DNA of 64,000 nucleotides, taken from positions 33,379,319 through 33,443,318 of the forward strand of contig NC_089236.1 in the NCBI RefSeq assembly GCF_963924675.1. Reading direction: 5' to 3'. Source of the stretch: Phocoena phocoena. Taxonomy: Eukaryota > Chordata > Mammalia > Artiodactyla > Phocoenidae. Position numbers and translations under genes: made by a program. Below, in pieces: positions 13,182 through 27,420 of the stretch (its first letter is position 1; the number at the start of each line of letters is the position of its first letter). The notes below the pieces were generated by a model that was not told the DNA's origin, made no database searches, and saw only the letters and a program-made list of their open reading frames with translations.

Positions 13182-13390
13182 TTTTTTTTTTTTTTTTTTG
13201 CGGTACGCGGGCCTCTCACTGTTGTGGCCTCTCCCTTTGTGGAGCACAGGCTCCGGACGCGCAGGCTCAGCGGCCATGGCTCATGGGCCCAGCTGCTCCG
13301 CGGCATGTGGGATCTTCCCGGACCGGGGCACGAACCCGTGTCCCCTGCATCGGCAGGCAGACTCTTAACCACTGCGCCACCAGGGAAGCC
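13182..13390 (-). repeat. CHR-type SINE, antisense, with exact target duplication
   Basis: The T-run, gcggtacgcggg, body and reversed head end at ggaagc about 13390. The duplication cacagctcattctt is exact at 13168-13181 and 13391-13404 (14 bp). It is a clean presence/absence marker. Reading frames here on both strands are SINE sequence. Confidence 0.92.
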
Positions 13391-14069
13391 CACAGCTCAT
13401 TCTTAACTGGATGAATCCTCTTTTTTTTTTAAAATGTTCTTTGTATATTGCAGGATTTTCCTTATTTTACCAAAGTAAATGAAGCATTATGGAATCTCAT
13501 ATTATTTGTAAAACTATGTAGGGAGAAAACCATAATATTATTTTATATTTCTGACCACTGTATGGGAAAACATTAGGGGCAAAGGAAACCTATTTGTGTT
13601 TCCTGCAGATGCTTTTCAAATTTATTCTTTTTAACTCTAAAACTAATATCAGGAAACCAGTAAAAAGATGCCTCAGGCAATTTGGAATTACTGTAAAATA
13701 CCCTGGCATTGCTGCTCAGACAAATCTTTTGTGTTTTTAGAGTGTTGTTGCTTCTGAATCACTTTTCTAAACCTGGAAGGACAGTGTCAAGTCCTGATTT
13801 TCCAGAATATTTATGACTTATATGCCACTGAGACATATATCCCAAGAAATGTTTTAGAACATGCTGATTTCTAAACTTTCTTTTTAAAGGTTCATAGTAT
13901 CAGGAAATGATCTTTGTTCAGTTAATGTTCCAACTAGAAAAATTATGATTGTATTGATAATGGTTAGTTCTAAGACCTTAGCATACACATCATCTTGGGT
14001 AGTAATTCTGGAAAGTGACAGATGGATCGTTATTGTCTTTTAACCTACCTTAAATGTTTTTCTGTAGCA

Positions 14070-14190
14070 TATTTATTTATTCAACAAATATTCATTGTAT
14101 GTATGTTAGGTGCTAGGTATTGTTCTGGGTGAGGAATATATGTTAGTACTCAAAACACACAAAAGTCCTGCCCACAAAGTTAGAAGAAAG
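14070..14190 (-). repeat. L2 3' fragment, antisense
   Basis: The text tttattcaacaaatattcat, then taggtgctaggtattgttctg and actcaaaacacacaaaagtcc is the reverse complement of the familiar L2 3' end. It is ancient and its limits are approximate. Confidence 0.6.
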
Positions 14191-17100
14191 TTATATTTCC
14201 AATTACATGAAACAAACTTAAATATCTCATGGGAGTGTTCATTCTTACCTCTTGAAGCTTTAAAACAAGATATAAGTGGGAAATTTTTTGTTTACTGATT
14301 TTTAATTTAAATAATGTTTAGGTCTTTATTTTATTTCACCTTATTTGAAGATAAAATTATTACAGAAGAAGGAAGTGTCGTTTAATGAATTTTATCTATT
14401 TAAAATTTCCTATCTATTTATCTACTTGATTTAAAAAGTAAGTTTCTTTTTAAATGGGTTTGGGTTTCTTTTAAAAATAATTACAATGTATATCTTTTTC
14501 AGTTTTAGCTAAAAAAAGAACTATCAGTTTCAAGTTTTACTTTTGAAGTAACTTTGTGCAAAATTTATTTTATAATGACATCCTGGGAAGCACATTTAAA
14601 AATTACCTTTTCAAATTCAAATAATGTTCGGAAAAAAACAAAGTATTCTACCACTAATAAAAATATTAAAGAGAAACATATTACCCCCCCAAAAAACCCC
14701 TAACCTATTTAATGAGGAAGGAGATTGAGAGTTTTGATATGTAAATTAATGACTTAAAATGGATCCTAAATGTATTAGAACAAGGTCATGTTAGTAATTT
14801 TAATGATATAGTAATAAAGTTAGGCTATATCTAGTTTGTATTTGATATCAAAGATCATAATAGATATTAAAAAGAGGACAATTGTTATAGAAACCATTAA
14901 CTTCAAAGGGAAATTAGAATTATGTAACAGTGAGGTTCTGCCAATTAGTATCGAGTAAAAAGTGCAGACACCTATTTGATCATAGTCCAGAAGGTTTTTC
15001 ATTTCTGATAATAAGTTCTTAAATAAATTAGTGGGTATAATTTACCATACTTAAATCTCTGCACTAAAAGCATAATTTGAGTAAGGTCAGTGAAATACTG
15101 AAATACATTTTCTTCCACTATACATATTTTGGGACACTTCCCTTTCTGAGATTGCCATATAGGCAATGCTCATTTTCTTTTGCAGTGTAAACACAGAGTA
15201 AATCAAAAGGAAACTGTACAGCTAGTTCAGCCCCATTTAAGAACATAATTTTCACCTTATAGGTGATGGAATTTGGGGGATTCCATGTAATATCTTTAAG
15301 CTCTGTTTTAATAAAGTTTGGTTTTATTTGATATGCTTTATTTATTTCTTAATCTATCACCCAGCTTTTCACAATTCGCACAGGAGGTTGTGGATTATAC
15401 AGAAGGACTTTACTAGAGATACGAAGGCTTCTGACATAGAGGGAGAGATGATTCATTCATAAATGATGCCATATACATTGATATATCAACTTAAATACTG
15501 TTGACATCTACCTCCTGAATCCCAAATTCTCTTTGTGAATTTGAGATTATTATGAAACCTAAGAGATTATTATGAAAATCTCGAGACTAGTTTTGACCGG
15601 GCTAAATTATTCAAGAGACATTTTATTTCACCATTAAATTAATACTAAGAAAATAGTATGCTATTTTAAGAACCTGTACAAAAGTACTGCTTGAATTTTG
15701 CTATTTGATAATTTAATGTATTGTAATCTATTCAAAGGAACTGTATATAAAAAATATCTTTAAAAGGTTTCTGGGTAATCTGAGTTTTCCTTTATTGAGC
15801 AATGAAAGTACATCATGTTATTATTTCATGTTCCTTTTTACTGAAGGTAAAATAACTCCCAAAGTGAAATAACATGGCAGGGTATTACTTAAGATGTGCT
15901 GTCTTTTTGATTTGTTTCTAACTTTAATTACAATTCATAAAACAATTTAAGTCTTATATTATTTAAATATTAAGAATCAAGTTAGCATAACTGTTTGAAA
16001 AATCTTTTTTGTGTACATGAATAATACCTATAGCTATTATGTTAATCTTTTATCTTCTAAGTCTCCCCTTTATTAATAGCAACTTAAAGGATGGACTCCT
16101 GAATTATGGTGTTGGCCAATTGAGAAGTAAATTCCGAGATGCTTTAGACTTATGCTAAATATTGTATAATTTTTATTTTTTCTTCAACGTAGTCTGAGGA
16201 GGCATCCTGGGTATGATCTACAGCTGAAGGGGGCTAAGATTGTCAGATGAACTTATTTTTTCCTTTGACATTTTTGATTTAATAGACCCACGGTTTGTTC
16301 TCTTTCAAGTGTAAATTTTATTTTTTCATTTACTTTACTTACCCGGATTTTTAAAACTGTAATTTCAAACTGCACTGAATTTTAACATTCCTTTATATAT
16401 GTGTGCAGACGACTTGCTAATATACTCATTGCACAGGAAATAAAGTAGTAAAATAAATGAATGTGAGGAATATTTTTGTTTTGTTTTATTTCTTGTTCCC
16501 AAAGATGTTAAAGTATTATATCGGGCATGTGCCTTGACTAGGCACTCATGTCAGTATGTTTTAAAGATTTTTATAAATCTGAAGAGGCATCTTTCTTGAA
16601 TTAAAAAAAAACAAAACAGTGCACACAGTTCTGTTTTAGTTTCTAGTGAAATTCTGAGCCTCTTCCATCTATACCTAAAAAGGCAGAAAAATATGTTGCT
16701 TTATTCCCTTTCAGATGGAGCTTCTACAATGCATCTTTCCAATTCTAAAGTCAGTGGTTGTGAACTTTGTTGGTGATAGGCTAAAAGAGGATTTATGATA
16801 CACATTTGATTGCGTACCATAACAAGTCGTCAGTTGTCCATTTTCTTTTTTAACGTTACATGGTTATTTCTGTTTTTCTGTACTCTTGCTTTTGTTACCT
16901 TATTTATTAGTCATCTCTGTGTTTTCATTCTATTTCTTAAACATCATTGTATCCTTTTGACTCTGTTTTTTAAACTTTATTTTCTTTTCACATTTAGTGG
17001 GTGGTATCTCTTGATGTATTTGTTTATTACCCCTTCCTACTGATCCTAATTTCCTGAACTTTACTGGACCTATGCTGTTTGTTCTAGAATCATGTGCAGT

Positions 17101-20100
17101 AGGCTTCACTATCACACCTCTAGAAAAAGAGTGGAGTTGATCTGTCTCCTTATGAGAAACACTCTGGTGTTAATAGCTTTCAGTTCCATTAAACTTGGGA
17201 AATACTGGCAAGAGTTTTACACCTTAGTTTGAAATAACTCCCTTAGTAGTGGCCTGTCGTTGGCTGAGAGCTCCATTCAGAAGGGACAGGACGTTCTGCA
17301 ACAGTGAGTACATTTTATTTGCCTTAAAAAAAAAAAAAAATCCCATATAGTTTGTTAAGAGTAAACATAATGATGAGGTTCTAGTTAAGTAGCTCAGACC
17401 ATCATAAGAATTTAAAAGTTATTATTTTTTTGTACATACTTCTTCATGCCTAGTCCATCTAGCTCAGGGTTAGTTCTGTTTCCTGGTTAAATAAATTTGG
17501 AAAATGCTGGGTTAAAAAATTAAGTATACTTTTTGATTACAGGACTTCTTTGAGCCAGTAAGAGATTAATATGTATTTTAAATCTCCAAGAGAGAGACAT
17601 ATATAGTGTTTATTGCTTCACAAACTTATTTGCTCATGGGACCCTTTTTTTTTCCTGTATAAAATTTGTTATAGAAAGTCTACAGGAGGTACTTTGAAAA
17701 ACATTGTACCTCTTTTCTTCTTTGTAGTTTTCAAATTTCACATTTTTAAAATAGGGTGAAGATTTATCTTCAGAAACACTGTTTTAGATGTTCCAGACTT
17801 CTTCTTAATAATATAATATTGTACTTTTGTTATAAATAGAGACTAAATATATAAAAGGCAATTTTTCCTCAAACATGTTCCATGATTCTTTACCTTTCTA
17901 TGAATAGAGGACAAAATATACTTCTGAAAATTTATGTCCCTTCTAAGTACTTATGCCATTAGTAGTAGGATTTTATTACATAAAAATAAATTTGAGATCT
18001 TCTTTTACATGTAATTATACACAACTCACTGGTCATTTAATTTAATTTTAACTTAACTCTAATTCTAGAAACATTTATGTATTAACGTTTTAAAATTTTC
18101 ATTCATGAAAACTCCCATTGTAGCTTTTATAATATTGCTGTTTCTTTAATTCTTGCCTAATAACCCACATGATCTTTATATGTTTTAGCAGTAAGGCATT
18201 GTCATGATTTGTTTGGGTATTGTAATTGTTATTCTCCAATAATCTAGCCTAAAGCAAAATCTGAAATCCTTTTTTTTGTTAAACTGACATTGGCTACTGA
18301 ATCAAAAGAAAGTATCAAAGCAAGTTAATTCCACTGAGTGTGTGGGCATTCTTAAATGAAGAAGAGGACTCCTAAAATACCAAAAATTCTGTTTTGTTTC
18401 AACGTTTGTATCGCTCCTTTACTAATAGGCTAGTGTGTTCTCAAGCCTTTGACTAGTATTATTTCAATTAATTAAAAGCTTGTTAAAAGCCTCAGAGAAA
18501 ACAAGCTATTAAACTTAACTGCTCTTGATCTTCTGTTCAAGAGATCAGAAGATCTCTCATTTTCCTTGTAACAGTTATTAAGATGAATTGATAATCTTGG
18601 ATCTAACTCCAGAGCTCACTTGAGAGATCTAGAGGGGAAAAAATTCTTATTTTAAGAAACATATCCTTTCCAGGCACTTATAATTATAAACAAGGGCAGA
18701 ATGTATGGTTGGATAATAGCTAGTGAAAGTGCAAAGGAATCTGTTAATAAGCAGTAGGTATATACTATAAGTACCATTTGTTTTAGAGCTTAAGGGGATT
18801 TGATTTTAAGTGAGCATATGAACTGACTTGGTGGCTGAAACAGTGGAAAGAGGTCAGTAATTATTTGTTGAATGATTAATGTAGTCCTAGTGGTCACCCT
18901 TATTACTTCAGACATGAAGCCTGAGTGTAACAGTTTAATATGATAGTTTTTCCACAAGTATTCTGAGTGCTTTTTGTAACAAAGCTACTTTAGAAAATAG
19001 ATTGGCCTATATATGCAAGGAATTAAAAGGATATAAGACAAGTAGAAGATAAATTTCCTTCCTTCCAGAAGCCACATAATAAATATTAATAAGGCCTCTA
19101 TCTGGCTGGCATGGTTCCAGTCTGGGAACCATTGTTGGCATGGTGCTTGATTATAATTTTGTTATGCCTGTTAAATGAATGGTATGGTGTGAAGGAAGTA
19201 AGTGGGGAAGGCCAAAGTTGACTTTTTAAAACTAGTGTTAACTTTAACAACTTTTTATTGGAATTTTTATTTTGCCTGAAGTGTGCTCATTTTTTCCCCC
19301 AGATCATGTGATTGGGAGATTAGGCTCAACCCTCCTGGTCATGCTTACCCAAGAGCTTATTATTCAAAGTAAGATACTAGAAGTCAGTTTCATTCTGTTT
19401 CTATATGGTTCAAATTCTAAAATTTATGGACTTGTTATCTTTTTTTAATGTTGGTAGCCATTTTTGATACTATTTAATGAATGATTAAGGAGAATATAAT
19501 GAGCATTTTATCTTGAAAAGTTTTAAGTAAATAAGGCTTAAAATAATGTGGAGAAAAGTATTCTAGTGTATTTTTTTCCTTATAAAGTGATCAGTTAATA
19601 TGAATCTTATTAAGAATTCCTGAATTTGACCATCAGTACTCAAACGAATGTTAGACTTAATTAGATTTTTAAAATATGGAATTGAAGTCTTAAAGCAAAT
19701 AGAAAAGGGAGACAGATCAAGAACTTGAGAGTAGTAGTTCAGAAAGCCTCTAAAAGCTTTGGGCACAAATAAAGATATCCCTGGTTGATCTTTTATGTGC
19801 CCTGATTAGTGTTAATGCATACTAAGCACTTGGCCTTACTGATAGTAGTTCTCATAAATAGAAAGACTGTTTGAGACTGAGATGTAGTGGAGCTGATTAC
19901 AAAATGATCTAGAAATGCTAAAACGTTGGTCACATGCCCAGTCCATTTAAATTGTATCCTTGTATTCTTAGGAAATAAGCAAAGCAAAGAAAAATTCTCA
20001 TTGAATGTGTTTAAAATTAAAATATATAATTCCCTAAGAAAAATTAAGGAATGATACAAGAAACTTGAGACTGAGAACTCTAAATTTTTTTATAGAAAAT

Positions 20101-20777
20101 TACTTATAAAAGGCTACAATAAAAGCATTTTAGATATAATTTAGAAATGAATATAAGATTTAAATTTCAGGAAAATGATATGCACATTTTCCTATTGATT
20201 TATTAAAAATACTTAAAATTGGCTACAAAAAGACTGAATATTCTGTTCATTCTAATGATTATATTTGCTTTAATGAAATTAATGACTGAGGGAAGGTATT
20301 TAAGATAGGGAAAAAAATGACCACAGAGTAGGTTAAATGTAGATTTGGTATCTTGATTCTTAAGCATTTTTCAAAATAATTTTCATAATGGTATAATTTA
20401 AAAGGTTTGACTTAAACTGCTAAACAAAAATTTTTTAAACAAACTGCTTTAAATAATTTCAATTATAAGAACAAGTTTTGCTTTCTGAAATGATAATTGC
20501 TATTCTTTGAAGTTCCAATAAATTTCACATAAATGGCAAAAATACTTCTGCCATTGTCTACTGCCAGTTGCCATTCTTGGACCTGAGGCTGAGGAACATT
20601 TTCAGATTCTGTGTGCTTTATCCTGAAAGAATTTGATGAAAAGGGGTCACTGAGAGAGTGAAATGTCTGCTCTGCTTGGCCTTTGAAAGAAGGGGAGAGG
20701 GCAGGGCTAGTCTTGGGCAAATTACTTCCACCTCCCTTTTTGCCCCTGCTTCAGCTCCAGGGGAGCTGGAAATGCAC

Positions 20778-20915
20778 AGAAGGAGTCAGAAGACCTGAGT
20801 CGAGTCCTGGCTCTGCCACTTACTACCTATGTGACTTTGGGTAAGTTATTTAATGTCTCTGGGTCTCAGCTTCAGTACAGGGTTATTGTGAGGACTAAGT
20901 AATATGATCAAAGGA
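20778..20915 (+). repeat. MIR SINE
   Basis: This is core MIR wording in sense orientation: gagtcctggctctgccactt, ctatgtgactttgggtaagt, ctgggtctcagcttc, gttattgtgaggactaagt. It is a mammal-wide ancient SINE with mild divergence. Confidence 0.8.
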
Positions 20916-22009
20916 AATGTGCTTTGTAAACTCCCAAGGTCTATAGAAATTTAAAATTTTATTATCATAACCTGGCCTTCTTCTTCCCAGTTCTTCCATA
21001 GTCTGGTATCCTTGGCTATGCATTTTTAAAGCAGCCCAAAATGACAACTCCTTTTGCTTTTCCCTGTATCCTCTCCATATTGGAACTCTTATTCCTGTCC
21101 TCTGCATGCTTCAGACTTAAGTATTCTAAGAATATTAAACCAGACTGGTTAAATTAATCTTCATTGTAGAGTGTGGATTGTGTTGCCCCTTTTTACCCTT
21201 TCCACTCTCACCTTTCTTCTTTAATCTTCTCAGAATTGTGCACTTAGAAACGTCGAAAAATCTCCAGTGCATGGAAGTTCGCACAGTGTTGGCAGAAGTC
21301 CCTTAAATCGTGTTACCCAGATCACTTATCAATTAGTTAGTAAGGTTGATTGGGTAAATGGGAATATGATTGTGTCTCTTGTCCTTTCTTTTTCTCTGTG
21401 GTAAAGGAGATGGAAATAGTTCAGAGTTAAAACTTCTTCTGAAATCTCACTGATAAGCTAGATCCTAAGTTGAGGAATAATCATGGAGAGAAGACAAGGG
21501 ATTTAGTGGCCATTTCTTTGGTCAGCTCTTTGAGTTATATCTGACTTGGCCTCATCTTTGATTCTCAGTAAACTCTAGCCTACCCTCAGTCAAACTAAAT
21601 TTATAACACCTGTTGTCTTTACTGGGTGCTCAGTTGATAGAGCCTGCATGAAGCTAAGGAGGAAAGAGAATTTGCCTTCTGCATCACGTCTGGTTTCAGA
21701 TCAAGGGATCTTTAAGAGGCCATAACGAGAGCTTGTAGCTGTACTTGATCCAGCCTTCCCACATAATCTAAGAATGCTTGATTTGGCTATGTGTCAATAA
21801 TAGTAATAATAGCCCCTTATGTTAACTGCTTGCCATTAATGCCTAATTACCATGGAGCTCAATAACAGTTACTCATGTCATGATTAGATTAACTTTCTTA
21901 AAATTTTTATTTTATTTTATTTTTACAGCCTTGAACCATTGACTTATGCTCAATATGGTTTCTTGCTGAAGTAGCAGTGTCATCTTTCTTAACTAAAAAT
22001 TAGAAATAT

Positions 22010-22610
22010 TGAACTCTGGTGGCAATCAAATGCAAATTGAAACAATAACAATGTTAAATGTGTGAATTAATGGGAAAAAATTAAATGATAATGTTCATGC
22101 TGGCAAAGATGCAGTGACACGAGTACTTTTATACATTGCTGATGGCAGTGTAAATTGGTGTGATCTTTCTGATTTTTCTCCAAGCCTTAAAAGTGTTCAT
22201 TCCCTTTAAACTAACAATCCCACAGTTGTTCATCTCTGCTAGTGAAAGATCAAAGGAATAAGTGAATTTCTGAGAGATCATCATTGCAGCAATAACAGGA
22301 AAAACTAGAAACTACTTAAATGCCTAACAATAAGAATGGTAAAATAAAGCATCATTCATCAGCTGGGTGAAATATTTTACAACTGTGATAAAAGATCATT
22401 ATGAAGGCTGTAATATCATGGGAAATATTTATGATGACTGAATGAAAGCAATTTATAGAGTTGAGAATGCCCTCAAAATAGTGGTTGTTTTAGTGTAGTA
22501 GAATTATGTACAGACTCTGTATATGTGTATATACTTATTTTTCAATTTTACAAACTTTCTATAATTTTGTATTACATTTTTTATTTGAAAAAGTAACAGC
22601 AAGCAAAATA
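22010..22610 (+). repeat. Old L1 ORF2 3' and 3'UTR fragment, sense
   Basis: The DNA resembles the end of L1 ORF2 (atgcaaattgaaac, tgctggcaaagatgcagtg, tttatacattgctgatggc), then the 3'UTR section with aactagaaactacttaaatg and a long AT-rich end. Stops occur in all frames. It is a dead, old copy. Confidence 0.65.
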
Positions 22611-23052
22611 AAATTAGCAAGAAGAAAGTTGATCATGATTAGGGAATTTTAGTCTTAAAAAGAAATCCCTAAAATTTGCAAAAAGGATCTGAAAATATGG
22701 GAGTTTAAAAAAAGAAATATGAATAAAAACATAACTTCTTTCTAATTTTGCCCTTTGCCTTCAGTGAAGTTAACAACAACATGATTATGGTTTTCCATGA
22801 TAAAATACCATGATCTTTGAACTTGTTCCTGTCTATAATTAGTAAATGAAATACTCCTACAACTAAACCAATAGACTTACCTATACAAATTACCACCTTC
22901 ATTCAGTCTATCCATACAACCTACTTGCCAGTTCCTTGCAAAATTCTCTCTTAATCACTGTCCACAGAACACTTCAGAATTCAGTCTCTCCCAAGTGCTT
23001 TCAAATGCACAGCAAAATACATTTCTCCTGTGAAATGTTTATTTAATCCGTA

Positions 23053-23547
23053 CAGGCATACCTTTTTTTTGTTGCACTTCACTTTATTACGCTTTGCAGA
23101 TACTGCATTTTTTTTACAGATTGAAGGTTTGTGACAACCCTGTGTCGAGCAAGTCTACTGTCACCATTTTTCCAACAGCATTTGCTCACTTTGTGTCCCT
23201 GTGTCACATTTTGGTAATTCTCACAATGTTTCAAACTTTACTATTATATTTGTTGTGGTGATCTGTGATCAGTTATCATTAATGTTACTACTGCAAAAAG
23301 ATTTCAACCCGTTGAAGGCTCAGATGATGGTTAGCATTTTTTAGCAATAAAGTAATTTTTAATTAAGGTATGTGCTTTGTTTTTTTTAGACATAATGCTG
23401 TTGCACATTTAAAGACTACAGTGTAGTGTAAATATAAATTTTGATACGCACTGGGAAACCAAAGATTAGTGTCACTCCCTTTATTGTGATATTTGCTTTA
23501 TTGCAGTGGTCTGGAACAAAACCTGCAATATCTCAGAGGTATGCCTG
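23053..23547. mobile_element. Tigger-type (pogo/Tc1-mariner) non-autonomous DNA transposon, copy 1
   Basis: The ends are inverted repeats: caggcatacct at 23053-23063 and its complement aggtatgcctg at 23537-23547. Each is flanked by the TA target duplication expected of this superfamily (23051-23052 and 23548-23549). There is no transposase frame. A second copy of the same family in the same orientation is at 44762-45251; the shared interior includes tttgctcactt, cacattttggtaat and ctcagatgatggttagca. Confidence 0.85.
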
Positions 23548-23959
23548 TACTTACTTAACATTCATAATTTTGGGAATATGTTAGTATATAATTATGATAC
23601 TTTGACTCTTTGTCCCTTTTTTTGATACATTATTAAAATATTAACTGTAAAGTGATATTTTTATATTTGAGGTTTTCTTATTAACTTATAATTTCAAATA
23701 TATTTTAATCTGTTTCAAAAAACTTTTTGAGCACTTACTATGTGACTTTATCTCTCCACCCAGAACAGTGCCCAGCACAACACATTTCCTTAGAATGATT
23801 GCATGCTGGACAATGGCAATGCATAGATGAGCAGTCTCCACACTAAAAGAGTCAGACTAGCAGAGGAGCCCAGCAAGTAAAGCACCATAGATGGAGCGTG
23901 TTTAACTCAGTCAGGAACTGACTCATAGAAGAGGCGAGGCCTTCCCTAACTATCGTGTT

Positions 23960-24165
23960 ATAAAACAGCAGTGTGCCATCACACAAACTCTCTATCCCCT
24001 TTGCCTGCTCTATTTTCTGCATATCCTGCCCCTCCTTCCAACCCCTAAGTGAAAGCAATGTGAGAACAGGGACTTTGTCTCACCTAATACTTGAGCATTC
24101 AGAACAGTCCCTGAAACATAAAGCTTTCAATAAGTACTTGTTAAATCTGAATGAATGAAGTTTAA
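23960..24165 (+). repeat. L2 3' end, sense
   Basis: The run gaacagggactttgtctcac, ttcagaacagtccctgaaac, then aataagtacttgttaaatc and tgaatgaatg matches the standard L2 3' terminus. Short ORFs on both strands across it have no coding support. Confidence 0.65.
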
Positions 24166-24179
24166 TGTGAGTCTCGAAA

Positions 24180-25350
24180 GTTTTAAAGGACTTAGCTTGG
24201 GAAAAACATGTGTGAGAGAATAGCAAAGAGTGTAGGAGGGCATGGTAGGGTGAGGTATTTTGGCAGCAGTATAGGTTGGGTGTAGCAAGTGTCAGCAGAT
24301 GAGGCTGGCTGCAAAGGCAGGTGGGTTGAAGGATGGGGAGTCAGGTGGGTTACAGTAAGGAGTTGGAATATTTATATCTGAGAATAGGGACCAATGAAGG
24401 ATTTGGGGTAGGGGAGTGTCATGATGTGATTTTGCTTTAAGAGATTATTTCCTGTGGTATAGAAAATGGGTTTCAGTGAAAGCAGAGAGCAAGGACACCA
24501 GTTATTGCAATAGTTAAGGCAAGAGATGGGGACTTTGGAGTCGTCAGAGTCTAGGCAAAAGTAAAGAGTATGGGTGAGATTGTGTGTAAAAAGAAAAAGG
24601 AAAGTGTGTAAAAAGAGAAAAGACGAAGGCAAGGGTCAACTTTCAGAGAATTTCACAGCTGAGGGGTAGGAAGGGACATTGAGAAGTAGCCGTAGTTTAG
24701 GAGGACAAGGGGTTGGGCAGATGGGGAAGGATGCTTAATCCACAGTATAAAATGCTGGAAAGGTCAAGGAAGATGAGAATTGAAAAGTGGCTGTTGGATT
24801 TGGCAATCAACAGGTTCTTATAACTGTAGAATGCACTTTCAGTGGAATGGTGGATGTGCATGACAATTTGTGGTTTCTTGACAGTAAGTGGGACATAAGA
24901 AAATGAGGGTTAGGCTACTAATAGGATCTTGGTTGTGAAGATAAAGAGGATAGAAGAAGAGAATAAGGAGTAAAGGAGCTCAGGGTGAAAATCCAAGCAT
25001 GTTTACATCAAAGGCAGAGTGAAGAAAAGAGAGAAAGAGAGGTTGTAAAAATAGGTGTAAGGATTAAAAAAAATCCAGGCTGTGATGAGAAAGTGGGGTA
25101 CGATCACTTTGGGTGACTTTGGGTATGTTGAGGAGTACTAAAGAGAAGAGAGGAAGGAAGTAAATATAGGTGTGGATGAGAGTAAGCTGGGTTTCAGGGA
25201 AGGAAGGTGAATAATCCTTCACTAATGAACTCTTTTCTGTCAAGTAAAAGCAGGTCATCTGTTCAAAGTAATGAGGTCAAGAATAGGAGAGGAATTTTGA
25301 AGAGAGATGTAAAGATTTAGCAACCACCCAGGAAAATGGGAGAAGAAGCT
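24180..25350 (+). repeat. Ancient mammalian interspersed repeat fragments, family not named
   Basis: This purine-rich stretch has phrases that recur in mammalian genomes, for example ggagtgtcatgatgtgattt, caccagttattgcaatagtt and aaggcaagagatggggac. I recognise the wording as repeat-derived but cannot assign the family. There is no coding potential. Limits are uncertain and it may contain several pieces. Confidence 0.4.
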
Positions 25351-26287
25351 GACCAAGGATGTATTTTCACAGCAGAAGTTTTCAGCCCTTAGTAAAACTT
25401 AACGCGCAAAGCATTCTGTGAGAGTTCATTCTCAGTTTCTGGTCTTTTAGTAGCTGCAGGAAAAGTTTAAGTGGATATAAAAATGAGAAGAACTTTACAA
25501 GTTTATTAAGTAGAAACTAACAAGTTAACCACTCAGCCCATTTTCAGTAGAGGTTCTCATTAAGGACCTGATATTTGAAAGTCTGCACAGTCATAATGAC
25601 TATGTTATTACCCTACGACCTCAGCAGAATTCAGTATTGGAAAATGCCCTGTGAAAATGGCTTTAAGCTCTTGCTAGTAACATTAGTATAATCCTAGGAA
25701 TGTTAACAAAAGTTTCAGGCCTTCTTGAGCTAATCTTCATTCCAGGTAGTGATACATTAAATAGATAAAAATGTTAATTAGGTATTTGAACATTCGAAGA
25801 CGCAGTGACCCTGTGTGTGTTTGGGTGTGCAAGCATGTGAGAGATATCATTGTTTAAAACTTGTGATAGTTACTAAAATGTTCATTTAGAGTGGTTTATC
25901 TCAGTAAAGAGAAAAGAAGAAAATAAGGTAGAAAAATTTTAAACTCCTGTTTAATCTCTTAAAACCTAACCTATTGACTTTTCTATTAACTGACCTATTT
26001 ACAGGAGGAGATTTTCCTAACATGGACACAGTTTTAAATAAGGAAAAAAAATTTTTAAATGCTCATCATAATATTTGTATGACAGTTATAAAGTTGTCTA
26101 GCTATGGAACTATAAAACAAAATCCAAATATGAAGCCAGTTAAGAACACATGCTGTTCACAATCATAATTTATAAGCTACCATGGAATATTCTTATTCTG
26201 CTATTGAAGTGGACAGCCCTTTCTCATTGCTACCATACCAAGATATTGATAAAGATTTCTGAAAAAAGAGCCTCAACAACTTACTTT

Positions 26288-26317
26288 CAACTTTCCTAAG
26301 AGAGCTTAGGAAAGTTG
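26288..26317. other. Perfect 13-bp inverted repeat, 4-nt loop
   Basis: The arm caactttcctaag (26288-26300) and its exact complement cttaggaaagttg (26305-26317) are separated by agag. It is not part of an element that I recognise. It could form a hairpin in intronic RNA or DNA. Confidence 0.85.
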
Positions 26318-26693
26318 TCTGATTCAAAGTTTATGCCACAGAATGTGATAACACTCATTAAACAGAAATAATACTATGAGGTTTATCAAATTATGAAATT
26401 GATGAACATCCTTTATTTAAAATGTATTATAAGTTCTTAGGTAAATTTAGGGACTTGCCAATTACATATACAAAGCAGAATTGTTTGTATTCATCTAAGC
26501 CTCTGAGGGTAAATGTCTTGGAACATGTAATAGTTAACGGGAAAAATCTGGTGTGAAAATATTTGTATTGGTGAATTTTACTGCTTTATTATACTTTTCC
26601 TTCTCATTAGTAATATTTTTCAGAAGAGTCTCCATGTCTGTGGATACCAAGGGTGGGGGACATTAAGTTGGATGAATTTCATAAAGACAATTA

Positions 26694-26998
26694 CAGTGAG
26701 CCCTCTGTATCCACAGGTTCCACCGACCGTGGATCAAAAATATTAAAAAAAAAAAAAAATTATAGGAAGTTCCAAAATGTAAAACTTAACTTCGCTGCAT
26801 GCAGGCAACAATTTACATAGCATTTACATTGTAATAGATATTATAAGTTCTCTAGAGATCATTTAAAGTCTACAGGAGGGTGTGTGTCAGTTATATGCAA
26901 ATACTATAGTACCATTTTATATAAGCACGCACAGATTTTGATATGATGGGGCAGTCCTGGAGCCAGTCACTTATGGGTATTGAAGGACAAATGTACTG
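26694..26998. mobile_element. Tigger/pogo-like non-autonomous DNA transposon, second family
   Basis: It starts cagtgagccctctgtatcca and ends with a degraded complement (gaaggacaaatgtactg). TA lies on both sides at 26692-26693 and 26999-27000. The interior includes catttacattgtaat, gtcagttatatgcaaatac and gtcctggagccagtcac, which are typical of this old mammalian family. It is much decayed. Confidence 0.75.
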
Positions 26999-27309
26999 TA
27001 TTTGGTAAGCTAGTAGGATTTGTCTCAGTAAAGAAGATTGCCTCTGGGTTCCTTTCTTCACTGGAAGAAAAATGAACATTCTGCTAATTGACCAGATTCT
27101 CAGCCTCACTTTCGTATTACATTGGTTATTGGCACCAATAATTGTAAAATCACTTTGTAAATGTAGAGTGCCACATCAAGGCTCGTTTAGCCTTATGTGT
27201 TCTCAACCTCTGTAACTCACTAGAATAATGCAAATTGCTTGACTCAAACCAATAAAAGAGAAACTGTGTTGTATGTGACATTATAAAGAATGGAACTTTA
27301 CACTTGTGA

Positions 27310-27420
27310 AGGAGTAATGATAGCTAACTTTATTGAACACTTAATGTTGTACCCAACATTATTCTAAGCTCTTTACTTAACACTAATTTATTTAAAGTAT
27401 AGTAGCTGCTTATTGATAGT
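27310..27420 (-). repeat. MIR SINE, antisense
   Basis: The text gatagctaactttattgaac, then attattctaagctctttac is the reverse complement of the MIR 3' part. It is short and old. Confidence 0.6.

Noticed and set aside
20463..20720. 85-codon minus frame
   Set aside because: No similarity recognised, and it is next to a MIR in an intron.
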